Source: an uncultured Lachnospiraceae bacterium (GTDB taxonomy: Bacteria > Bacillota > Clostridia > Lachnospirales > Lachnospiraceae). From it: a DNA stretch of 30,804 nt. The notes beneath the pieces are model-generated. The model did no database searches, was not told the DNA's origin, and saw only the letters and a program-made list of their open reading frames with translations. Positions 7,971 through 14,385 of this stretch are shown here, piece after piece; position 1 is the stretch's first letter, and each line of letters begins with the position of its first letter. The DNA lies in the NCBI GenBank assembly GCA_910588405.1, contig CAJUPT010000039.1, positions 2,177 through 32,980 of the forward strand, read 5' to 3'. Position numbers and translations under genes: made by a program.

Positions 7971-8651
7971 TTACGCTTCCTTTACTCCATATAACTCATA
8001 ATATTTGTCGATTGCCTCTTTCAGGCTGTCGTCAATAATCATTTTTCCCTTATAAGGGCGATTATATAAGTGGGCAATCACTTCTTCCATGGTCACAATC
8101 GCCGTCGTTCTCAGACCATATTTCTCAGAAATCTCCGTCAATGCGGACTTCTCCCCCTGGCCCCGCTCCATACGGTCCACGGACACCACCAGCCCCAGCG
8201 CCTTTATGTCTCCCTGGGCTTTTATAATAGGAAGGGTTTCGCCGATAGAGGTTCCGGCTGTGGTCACATCCTCGATGATCACCACCCGGTCGCCGTCCGC
8301 AATGGGGCTTCCCAGCAAAATTCCTTTGTCACCATGGTCCTTTACCTCTTTCCGGTTGGAGCAATAGCGGATCTCAGCGCCGTACTGCTCGCTTAACGCC
8401 ATGCTGGCCGCAACCGTCAGCGGAATCCCCTTGTAAGCCGGGCCGAACAGCACGTCAAAATCCGTTCCAAAGGTTCCATAAATCGCTTTCGCGTAATACT
8501 CGCCCAGCTTCCGAAGCTGCACCCCTGTCCTGTAAAAACCTGTATTGATAAAAAACGGGGTCCTTCTCCCACTTTTCGTCACAAAGTCGCCAAATTTCAG
8601 CACTTCGCAGTCTACCATGAATTCGATAAATTCCCTTTTGTACTGTTCCAT
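7971..8651 (-). CDS. pyrE: Orotate phosphoribosyltransferase
   Basis: Makes OMP from orotate and PRPP, the fifth step of UMP synthesis. The 226-aa protein has the PRPP-binding signature VVIIEDVTTAGTS (123-135) and the family segments SGRRTPFFINTG (27-38) and FGPAYKGIPL (69-78). I chose the ATG at 8651: AAGGAG ends ten bases before it, while the other in-frame ATG three codons upstream (8660) lies only one base from that site. It is the first gene of a minus-strand run leading through the small membrane proteins towards the pur genes. A consensus promoter lies about 75 bases upstream. No other pyr genes are in the window. Confidence 0.95.
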   Translation of the reverse strand: MEQYKREFIEFMVDCEVLKFGDFVTKSGRRTPFFINTGFYRTGVQLRKLGEYYAKAIYGTFGTDFDVLFGPAYKGIPLTVAASMALSEQYGAEIRYCSNRKEVKDHGDKGILLGSPIADGDRVVIIEDVTTAGTSIGETLPIIKAQGDIKALGLVVSVDRMERGQGEKSALTEISEKYGLRTTAIVTMEEVIAHLYNRPYKGKMIIDDSLKEAIDKYYELYGVKEA

Positions 8652-8692
8652 ATGATTCATTCTCCTTAAACGTATGGATGCTTCAGCTTTGT

Positions 8693-8708
8693 ATTCCTAA
8701 TCAGGAAT
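8693..8708 (-). promoter_or_regulatory. Inverted repeat in the pyrE leader
   Basis: ATTCCT (8693-8698) and AGGAAT (8703-8708) form a perfect 6-bp inverted repeat with a 4-bp spacer. It lies just downstream of the expected transcription start and upstream of the pyrE ribosome site. It could be an operator; regulator unknown. Confidence 0.35.
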
Positions 8709-8723
8709 TACGTAACTATACCA

Positions 8724-8752
8724 ATTCTACACAGAAAATAAGGGGTTGTCAA
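8724..8752 (-). promoter_or_regulatory. Sigma-A type promoter for pyrE
   Basis: On the minus strand TTGACA (8747-8752) is followed after 17 bp by TAGAAT (8724-8729), one mismatch from consensus. It is the only strong promoter visible before pyrE and may also drive the genes that follow. Confidence 0.75.
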
Positions 8753-8854
8753 GCAACAGGCTTGTTATGCAAATGATTTTCAGAAGGTGCAGGGCACATA
8801 TGAAAAATGCCAAAAAAGAAAAGACGAAATAAAAGAATAACCCGCAAAACCCGC

Positions 8855-8900
8855 AAAAGGGGCGGTTATAGGTTTCCAGCCCATAACCGCCCCTTTTTTT
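8855..8900. terminator. Strong intrinsic terminator downstream of hsp20
   Basis: AAAAGGGGCGGTTAT (8855-8869) pairs perfectly with ATAACCGCCCCTTTT (8883-8897), a 15-bp stem with a 13-nt loop. For the hsp20 transcript (minus) it starts 8 bp after the stop codon and ends in four Ts. On the plus strand the T-run is longer (7 Ts), so it can act in both directions. Confidence 0.88.
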
Positions 8901-8907
8901 GTAAAAA

Positions 8908-9336
8908 TTATCCTTCGATGGCAATATACCTCTTCTCCTCCACCGCCGGCTTCGCTTCCTTCTTCGGTACTGACAGCTTCAGGGTACCGTCCTCGAATTT
9001 CGCTTTGATATCCGTCTGCTCCACCGCTTCGCCTACATAGAAGCTTCTTCTGCAGGAGCCCACATATCTCTCCCGGCGGATATAGCGGCTGTTCTCGTCC
9101 TTTTCTTCGTTGCTGGAATTGGTTGTGGCCTGAACGGTGAGATAACCGTCCTTCAGCTCTGCCTTGACATCTTCTTTTTTCACACCCGGCATGTTCATCG
9201 TAATCTCATAGCCATTGCCGCTGTCCTTAATATCCGTCCGCATCAGCTCACCGGAATTATGAGTGCCGCGGAAACCAAAAGGCGCATCGAAAAAGTCGTC
9301 AAACATATCTCTTCCAAAAATACTGGGCATCATCAT
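8908..9336 (-). CDS. Hsp20/alpha-crystallin family small heat-shock protein
   Basis: ATP-independent holdase chaperone of the cytoplasm. The 142-aa protein has the family layout: a short N-terminal segment rich in Phe (MFDDFFDAPFGF), then the alpha-crystallin domain (about 32-138). That domain includes the NMPGVKKEDVKAEL strand-turn motif and the GTLKLSVPKKE signature near its end. Three ATG codons stand in a row at the start; 9336 is the outermost, with AAGGAG nine bases upstream. The gene is monocistronic, with its own consensus promoter and a strong terminator. No CIRCE or other inverted-repeat heat-shock operator is visible between promoter and gene. Confidence 0.93.
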   Translation of the reverse strand: MMMPSIFGRDMFDDFFDAPFGFRGTHNSGELMRTDIKDSGNGYEITMNMPGVKKEDVKAELKDGYLTVQATTNSSNEEKDENSRYIRRERYVGSCRRSFYVGEAVEQTDIKAKFEDGTLKLSVPKKEAKPAVEEKRYIAIEG

Positions 9337-9397
9337 AAGTCATCTCTCCTTTTCTATTTGTATTGTTTGTGTTATTTGTTATCTTTGTTATATATGT

Positions 9398-9426
9398 ACT
9401 ATAACACTGATTTTCAATGCTGTCAA
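9398..9426 (-). promoter_or_regulatory. Sigma-A type promoter for hsp20
   Basis: TTGACA (9421-9426, minus) and TATAGT (9398-9403) are separated by exactly 17 bp. The leader between promoter and ATG is AT-rich and has many TTGT/GTTAT runs on the plus strand. Confidence 0.8.
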
Positions 9427-9472
9427 CGGTTTTCAGCAAGAAAATTGTGAACTTTCTGTGAAATCCCCGGAG

Positions 9473-9516
9473 AAAAAACGGCCGCTACCAGGTTATATTT
9501 CCCGATAACAGCCGTT
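9473..9516 (-). terminator. Intrinsic terminator at the end of the folate operon
   Basis: On the minus strand AACGGC (9511-9516) pairs with GCCGTT (9477-9482), with an inner TTAT/ATAA pairing, and is followed by a run of six Ts. It lies about 50 bp beyond the folB/folK stop. Confidence 0.75.
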
Positions 9517-9568
9517 ATTATTTACATTCCGAATGATTTTTTAACTCTACACACAGGCACACGCCCGC

Positions 9569-10381
9569 CTATTTCAGTTCCTCCAGCAGCTGCCCCACCG
9601 TCCGATGCAGCACCGGATGCATGTAATAAGGAACGATTTCATTCAGCGGAACCAGCACAAAATCCCTTTTATGCATCTCAATATGGGGAATCTGCAGCGT
9701 CGGCGTGCCCATCACCAGATCGTCATAAAAAATAATATCCAGATCCAGCGTTCTGGGTCCCCAGTGGATTTCCCTGACCCGGTTGGCCATCTGCTCGATC
9801 TGATGGAGACGGTCCAGCAGTTCCTCCGGGGGCAGCAGCGTCCGCATCGTAAGGCAGCCGTTTAAAAAGTCATCCTGCTCCACCCCGCCGTAGGGAGCCG
9901 TGTTAATCCAGGCAGATACACTGTCCACCTGACATCCGGGAGTCCGCTTCAATTCCTCCACGCCCATATTCAGATATCCTTCCCTGTCTCCCATATTGGA
10001 GCCGAGAGCGATACAGGCCGTATGCCAGCCCCTTTCGATCTCCACGGATACGGTATCCAGCGGAAGCCCTATGGGCGCCCATGGCTTTTTGATTTCCAGC
10101 CTGACCTTTTTAAGCCGTGGAATCTCCAAAAGCATTTTTTCCGCCAGCCGCTCCGCAACCGTTTCCAGCAGCTTAAATGTATGCTCCTCCATAAATGCCT
10201 TTATCATATGGCTGACTTCGCCGTAATGAATGGATCTGGTCAGATCATCTGTCTTCCCGGCGCTGCGGGTTTCGGTGTACAGCACCGCCGAAACCAGAAA
10301 TTTCTGTCCCAGTACGTTCTCCTCCGTAAAGACGCCGTGCTTTGCGAAAATCTCCAAATCCCTAATATAGATCTTATCCAT
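9569..10381 (-). CDS. folK: Bifunctional dihydroneopterin aldolase / HPPK (FolB-FolK fusion)
   Basis: Two consecutive folate enzymes in one 270-aa chain. Residues 1-118 are FolB, which cleaves dihydroneopterin to 6-hydroxymethyl-dihydropterin: IYIRDLEIFAKHGVF (4-18) and the catalytic-lysine region LEIKKPWAP. Residues 121-270 are FolK, which pyrophosphorylates that product with ATP: ALGSNMGDREGYL (125-137), the metal-binding pair in RTLDLDIIFYDD (Asp213, Asp215) and PHIEMHKRDFVLVPL. The start is the ATG at 10381 with AAGAGGAAAC upstream; the frame is open for another 39 codons but without a ribosome site. It lies 147 nt after folP and ends the operon. Confidence 0.95.
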   Translation of the reverse strand: MDKIYIRDLEIFAKHGVFTEENVLGQKFLVSAVLYTETRSAGKTDDLTRSIHYGEVSHMIKAFMEEHTFKLLETVAERLAEKMLLEIPRLKKVRLEIKKPWAPIGLPLDTVSVEIERGWHTACIALGSNMGDREGYLNMGVEELKRTPGCQVDSVSAWINTAPYGGVEQDDFLNGCLTMRTLLPPEELLDRLHQIEQMANRVREIHWGPRTLDLDIIFYDDLVMGTPTLQIPHIEMHKRDFVLVPLNEIVPYYMHPVLHRTVGQLLEELK

Positions 10382-10463
10382 TGTTTCCTCTTTTCTGACA
10401 CAACCCGCCCGCGCCCAGATAAATTGAAAAGGTCCACTGCAAAACTGCCGTTTCTCAATGTGG

Positions 10464-10490
10464 ATGGCCATATGGCCATTACCCGCGGGT
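10464..10490. repeat. Two adjacent perfect palindromes in the folP-folB/K gap
   Basis: ATGGCCATATGGCCAT (10464-10479) and ACCCGCGGGT (10481-10490) are each exact palindromes and are one base apart. They lie in the 147-nt gap between folP and folB/K. They could be protein-binding sites or RNA processing hairpins; no T-tract follows, so they are not terminators. Confidence 0.6.
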
Positions 10491-10528
10491 GTGGTCATAT
10501 CATGTAAGTTCTTTTCAATTTTTCTCCG

Positions 10529-11335
10529 TCACCGTCCCAGAATCGCCTCCGTCATCTGAATCGCCCGCTTGTTTTCCTTCACATCATGAACCCGGACAAA
10601 AGCGCAGCCCTTCATAACGCCCAGCACGGTAGTCGCCAGCGTGCCCTCCACCCGCTGGTCCGCAGGCAGGTCAAGGGCCAGTCCGATCACCGATTTTCTC
10701 GAAGTGGCCAGCAGCACCGGATAACCCAGACGGCGGAGCACCTCCACATGGCGGATCGCCTCCAGGTTCATCTCATAGGTTTTTCCAAAACCCACGCCGG
10801 GGTCAAGAATAATCTTGTCCGGCTCCACCCCCGCCTTTCTCACCAGATCAACGGAATATTTCAGTTCTTCCGCCAGATCCTCCAGGAAATTTTCGTACAA
10901 TGCCTCGTCTTTATTGTGCATCAAACAGCAGACAGCCCCTGTTTTTGCCATCACGCCCGCCATATCCGGGTCCTTTTTCGCGCCCCAGACGTCATTGATC
11001 AGATCAGCCCCGGCCTTTACGGCGGCTTCCGCCACGCAGGCCTTATAGGTATCCACGGAGATGGGTATGTCAAACCGGGAACGAACCGCCTCTACCATCG
11101 GAAGCACCCGGTCCATTTCCTCCTGTGCCGGTACCGGCGTATGGCCCGGTCTGGTGGATTCTCCGCCGATATCGATCAGATCCGCGCCGTCTTTTTGCAT
11201 TTCCTCCACATGCTTAAGCGCCCTGTCCGTCTCCGTCCATTTTCCTCCGTCGGAAAAGGAATCGGGGGTCACGTTCAGAATACCCATGATATAGGTCCGA
11301 TTTTCCACATCAAATTCTCTGTTGCCTATTTTCAT
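10529..11335 (-). CDS. folP: Dihydropteroate synthase
   Basis: Joins p-aminobenzoate to 6-hydroxymethyl-dihydropterin pyrophosphate, the sulfonamide target. The 268-aa protein carries both family signatures: GILNVTPDSFSDGG (18-31) and LIDIGGESTRPGHTPV (53-68). It also has the later ATSRKSVIG segment containing the conserved Ser-Arg-Lys. Length and motifs are normal, with no obvious resistance insertion after the second signature. The ATG at 11335 follows the HD-domain gene by 20 nt; AGGGCGG lies upstream at a rather long distance. Confidence 0.96.
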   Translation of the reverse strand: MKIGNREFDVENRTYIMGILNVTPDSFSDGGKWTETDRALKHVEEMQKDGADLIDIGGESTRPGHTPVPAQEEMDRVLPMVEAVRSRFDIPISVDTYKACVAEAAVKAGADLINDVWGAKKDPDMAGVMAKTGAVCCLMHNKDEALYENFLEDLAEELKYSVDLVRKAGVEPDKIILDPGVGFGKTYEMNLEAIRHVEVLRRLGYPVLLATSRKSVIGLALDLPADQRVEGTLATTVLGVMKGCAFVRVHDVKENKRAIQMTEAILGR

Positions 11336-11355
11336 TCGGTTTTCACCGCCCTTCT

Positions 11356-11832
11356 CTATCCCTTAATCTCCATATTTTTCTTTTCCGCCGGCCAGTCGCA
11401 AAGCTTTTCTGCAGGGCAGGAGAAACAGAGACGGCTCATTTTATCCGCCCTGTAAAGAAGCTGGTTCAAATCCTGCCGCTCCGTGATCTGCCGGTGACTG
11501 GCCGCCGCCTCTAAAATCAGCTTCTGTTCTTTTTCATCATAGCCGCAGTCCGGAAGAATCAAAAGACCCAGCCGGCGGCTTCCCTCCTCATGGGAAATCC
11601 CCGATTCATATTCCATGGCTCTGCCGATATCATGAATCAGCGCCGCTGCGTAGACCACAGTCTTGTCATAGCCCAGACCCAGCTCCAGATTCATGATCCA
11701 GGCCAGACGGGCCACATCCAGAAGGTGTTCCGGGCCGTGGCCGCAAAAGATCCGGTCCTGCTCCAGCTTCAGAATCTTCTGCATATGTTCCTGATACAGA
11801 GGATGGTTCCGAATTTGATTCACCCGCTCCAT
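11356..11832 (-). CDS. HD-domain phosphohydrolase-like protein in the folate operon
   Basis: A 158-aa HD-superfamily protein. Metal-binding residues can be placed: His32/His36 (CGHGPEHLLDV), the His67-Asp68 pair in AALIHDIGRAME, His81 (SHEEGSRR) and Asp130 (YRADKMSR). After the domain comes a short Cys-containing tail, CFSCPAEKLC (136-145), which may bind metal or iron-sulfur. Its position between folE and folP suggests a folate-related hydrolase. One possibility is dephosphorylation of dihydroneopterin triphosphate, a step whose enzyme is often missing in Firmicutes, but this is inference from context only. Start at 11832; the upstream 45 nt include a degenerate GCGGAACT-type repeat. Confidence 0.85.
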   Translation of the reverse strand: MERVNQIRNHPLYQEHMQKILKLEQDRIFCGHGPEHLLDVARLAWIMNLELGLGYDKTVVYAAALIHDIGRAMEYESGISHEEGSRRLGLLILPDCGYDEKEQKLILEAAASHRQITERQDLNQLLYRADKMSRLCFSCPAEKLCDWPAEKKNMEIKG

Positions 11833-11876
11833 AATCGCCCCGCCTTTCTAAAATTTAGTTCTGCAGCTTTGTATGT

Positions 11877-12431
11877 TCAGTCCTTCACCATCTGCATAAA
11901 CAGATTCTGCAGCTGGGCGTCTTCCTGAAACACGCCTCTGGTGACAATCGTAACGGTCTTGCTGCCCGGCTTCTTGATTCCCCTCATGGTCATGCAGGTG
12001 TGCTCGCCCTCCACCATCACCATTACGCCCTGAGGGTTCAGATGTTCTTCCAGAGCATCCGCGATCTGAGCAGTCATCTTCTCCTGAATCTGGGGTCTTC
12101 TGGCATAGACGTCCACGGTTCTCGCCAGCTTGCTTAAGCCGGCCACCCTGCCGTTGGGAATATAAGCCACATGGGCTTTTCCATAAAAGGGAAGTAAATG
12201 ATGCTCGCAGGTGGAATAGAAGGTGATATCTTTTTCCACCACCATCTCATTATTCTCCACCTGAAACTGCTTTTCCAGATGGACGCCGGCGTCCTGGTTC
12301 AATCCCCCATAAATTTCCTCGCACATTCTCGCGATCCGGGCAGGGGTTTCCAGAAGCCCTTCCCGCTCCACATCCTCGCCGATTCCTTCCAGCAACATTC
12401 TGACGGCCGCTTCGATTTTGTTTTTGTCCAT
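11877..12431 (-). CDS. folE: GTP cyclohydrolase I
   Basis: Converts GTP to 7,8-dihydroneopterin triphosphate, the first step of folate synthesis. The 184-aa protein has all zinc ligands: Cys75 and His78 in FYSTCEHHLLPFYGK, and Cys146 in EGEHTCMTMRG. It also has the family segments GRVAGLSKLARTVDVYARR (94-112) and the C-terminal GSKTVTIVTRG. The ATG at 12431 has AAAGGAG upstream with a long spacer. It is the first gene of folE - HD - folP - folB/K and is preceded by an unusually long, structured leader. Confidence 0.97.
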   Translation of the reverse strand: MDKNKIEAAVRMLLEGIGEDVEREGLLETPARIARMCEEIYGGLNQDAGVHLEKQFQVENNEMVVEKDITFYSTCEHHLLPFYGKAHVAYIPNGRVAGLSKLARTVDVYARRPQIQEKMTAQIADALEEHLNPQGVMVMVEGEHTCMTMRGIKKPGSKTVTIVTRGVFQEDAQLQNLFMQMVKD

Positions 12432-12889
12432 AAAAAAACAGACTCCTTTCTAAAAAGAACGATTACGAACCCTGCTTCGCAGGATTCCACGCCGCGCCCA
12501 TATCGCGTTCAGCAGGAAATTTTCAGGCTTCACGCAATATCATACACCGTACACGGTAAACGCGCCGCATCAGTATCCGGAGACTGCTTTTCACTATTTC
12601 ATATAATCTTTTACTCTGCACAAAAGGCTTTATATCTCTATAGATATAAACGGGAAACGCTTGCGTTTTCAGGCCTTCTCGTGCCTCATAAAATACGAAA
12701 AACATCTCCATCTTGTAACAGAACACGTAACAAAACTATCCCTGTACAATATGAGATGTTCTCCTATATTGTTGCAATGGGTGCGAATTCCATATCGTAA
12801 GACTGATTCCTCTTTTCGTTTCGGCGACAACTCCCCATTCGCCAAACACTTCACGCATGGGATTCTATTTTGCGTATATTCTTAGGAGC
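12432..12889 (-). other. Long structured leader upstream of folE, no convincing gene
   Basis: About 450 nt lie between the best minus-strand promoter and folE. The stretch holds several hairpins: CCTGCTTCGCAGG (12471-12483), TATATCT/AGATATA (12631-12648), AACGC-TT-GCGTT near 12655-12670, and a larger one with perfect 8-bp arms AACATCTC (12701-12708) and GAGATGTT (12753-12760). On the minus strand a short reading frame (MEFAPIATI, stop TAG) ends at the right arm of the large hairpin, and a 60-odd-codon frame (12523-12726) is open. None has a good ribosome site. I do not recognise a known riboswitch. Confidence 0.5.
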
Positions 12890-12917
12890 ATTATAGCATA
12901 ATGCCGAAAAAAAACAA
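12890..12917 (-). promoter_or_regulatory. Candidate promoter for the folE leader
   Basis: On the minus strand TATAAT (12890-12895) is preceded after 16 bp by TTGTTT (12912-12917) in an AT-rich tract. It has a perfect -10 and a weak -35. It would give a ~450-nt leader before folE. Confidence 0.5.
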
Positions 12918-13047
12918 TATATTTTTTCTAAATTAGCCAAAATATCCTGTATTTAATTTTATACAACCGTTTCCGTCAGCACTTTGCCCTTTAGATCCTT
13001 GCGATTTCCATCTGCTTTTTTTCTGAATTCCCTTTCAGAAAGATTCG

Positions 13048-13076
13048 TTGCCATCCATTATCTGACATGTTATAAT
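13048..13076 (+). promoter_or_regulatory. Sigma-A type promoter for the aldo/keto reductase gene
   Basis: TTGCCA (13048-13053), 17 bp, TATAAT (13071-13076); about 55 bp before the start codon. It is divergent from the folE promoter 130 bp away. Confidence 0.7.
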
Positions 13077-13131
13077 ACAAACAGAGCGAACCCGAAAATA
13101 CATATCACAGAGCAAAAAAATGGAGGATCAC

Positions 13132-14271
13132 ATGTATCACAGAGAATTTCACGGAGAAAAGTTTTTTCAGCTGGGATTCGGCCTTATGCGCCTTCCCGTC
13201 ATCGACCAAGACCAGTCTAAAGTTGACTATGACAAGGTAGAGGAAATGTTCCTCTATGCCTACGAAAACGGCGTCAACTATTACGACACCGCCTATCCCT
13301 ATCACAATGGCCACTCGGAGATGACGCTGGGGAAGATTCTTGAGAACAATCATCTGCGGGACAAGGTAAATATCGCCACTAAGCTGTTCACATTAGGGAT
13401 GGAACGTCCTGATTATAATCCCAGAGCCATGTTCGAGGAGCAGCTCTCCCGGCTGAAAACGGATCACATCGATTTTTACCTGATTCATGGGCTGCACGGC
13501 GATCAGTGGGAAACGCTGAAAAATAAATTTGACATTCTTCCCTTCCTGGACAAGCTGCGCAGGGATGGAACCATCCGCCATATCGGTTTTTCCTTCCACG
13601 ACGAATATCCGGTTTTCAAAAGAATTATCGACGACTACGACTGGGAATTCGCCCAGATTCAATACAATTATCTGGACAACCAGATTCAGGCCGGGGACGC
13701 CGGACTGGAATATGCACGCTGCAAAGGGATTCCGCTGAATATTATGGAGCCTTTGAAGGGCGGCAATCTGATCTTCCCCGACTATCCGGAAATCGATGCT
13801 ATCAAGGCCCGCCACGGCCTGGAAAGCATGTCAAACGCCGAGCTGGGCCTGCGCTATGTATTTGACAAATCCGGCCTTCTGGTGGTTTTAAGCGGCATGA
13901 GCACGCTGGAACAGGTAAAGGAAAACATCGCCATCGCTAATCGCTGCGAACAGGGCTGCTTTACGGCTGCGGAACAGGCTTGTGTGGAAGAAATCCGGGC
14001 ATTTCTGGAAAAGATTGAGAACATCCAGTGCACGGGATGCCGTTATTGCTGCGAGGGATGCCCTCAGAATATTCAGATTCCTGCTGCGTTCAGCCTTTAC
14101 AACAGCGGAAAAAAATATAACAACCGTGATGCCCAGATGCGGATCTACGAGCGTTCCTGCTCCAATCTGGCAGACTGCGTGGAATGCGGACAGTGCGTGG
14201 AAGCCTGCCCCCAGCATCTGGAGATTCCCGAACTGCTGAAAGAAGTCAGAAATTATTTCGGAAACGAATGA
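13132..14271 (+). CDS. Aldo/keto reductase with two C-terminal 4Fe-4S clusters
   Basis: Residues 1-285 form an aldo/keto reductase barrel with the catalytic tetrad Asp52, Tyr55 (YDTAYPYHNG), Lys84 (ATKL) and His119 (YLIHGLHG). It starts with the usual GFGLMRLP. The C-terminus adds two ferredoxin-type C-x2-C-x2-C-x3-C-P motifs (Cys300-303-306-310 and Cys349-352-355-359), the architecture common in anaerobic clostridia. The 379-aa product is probably a cytoplasmic oxidoreductase; substrate unknown. I chose the ATG at 13132 because GGAGG ends five bases before it; the in-frame ATG at 13120 has no ribosome site. The gene appears monocistronic. Confidence 0.92.
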   Translation: MYHREFHGEKFFQLGFGLMRLPVIDQDQSKVDYDKVEEMFLYAYENGVNYYDTAYPYHNGHSEMTLGKILENNHLRDKVNIATKLFTLGMERPDYNPRAMFEEQLSRLKTDHIDFYLIHGLHGDQWETLKNKFDILPFLDKLRRDGTIRHIGFSFHDEYPVFKRIIDDYDWEFAQIQYNYLDNQIQAGDAGLEYARCKGIPLNIMEPLKGGNLIFPDYPEIDAIKARHGLESMSNAELGLRYVFDKSGLLVVLSGMSTLEQVKENIAIANRCEQGCFTAAEQACVEEIRAFLEKIENIQCTGCRYCCEGCPQNIQIPAAFSLYNSGKKYNNRDAQMRIYERSCSNLADCVECGQCVEACPQHLEIPELLKEVRNYFGNE

Positions 14272-14279
14272 CACAAACA

Positions 14280-14313
14280 GAAGTTCTTTCGAGCTTAGCG
14301 CAATAACGCACAC
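14280..14313 (-). repeat. Dispersed ~34-bp repeat, copy 1
   Basis: Read on the minus strand this segment matches 22438-22471 (plus) at 28 of 34 positions by my count, with the invariant core CTAAGCTCGAAA. All six differences are transitions. It sits just past the aldo/keto reductase stop. A weaker relative is found on the minus strand at 12520-12547 in the folE leader. Confidence 0.55.
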
Positions 14314-14385
14314 CATGAACGCGTCGCTTTCAAGCTGCGAGAAAACGGCAAACCGGGAAATGGAGAAGCTGTCATCCTGAGCAAA

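Noticed and set aside
9337..9427. CIRCE-type heat-shock operator before hsp20
   Set aside because: No TTAGCACTC-N9-GAGTGCTAA or similar inverted repeat is present between promoter and start codon.
12669..12854. Minus-strand 61-codon frame in the folE leader, and an overlapping one at 12523-12726
   Set aside because: No ribosome site and no recognisable domain; they overlap the stem-loop region and each other, so I treat the stretch as leader or repeat.
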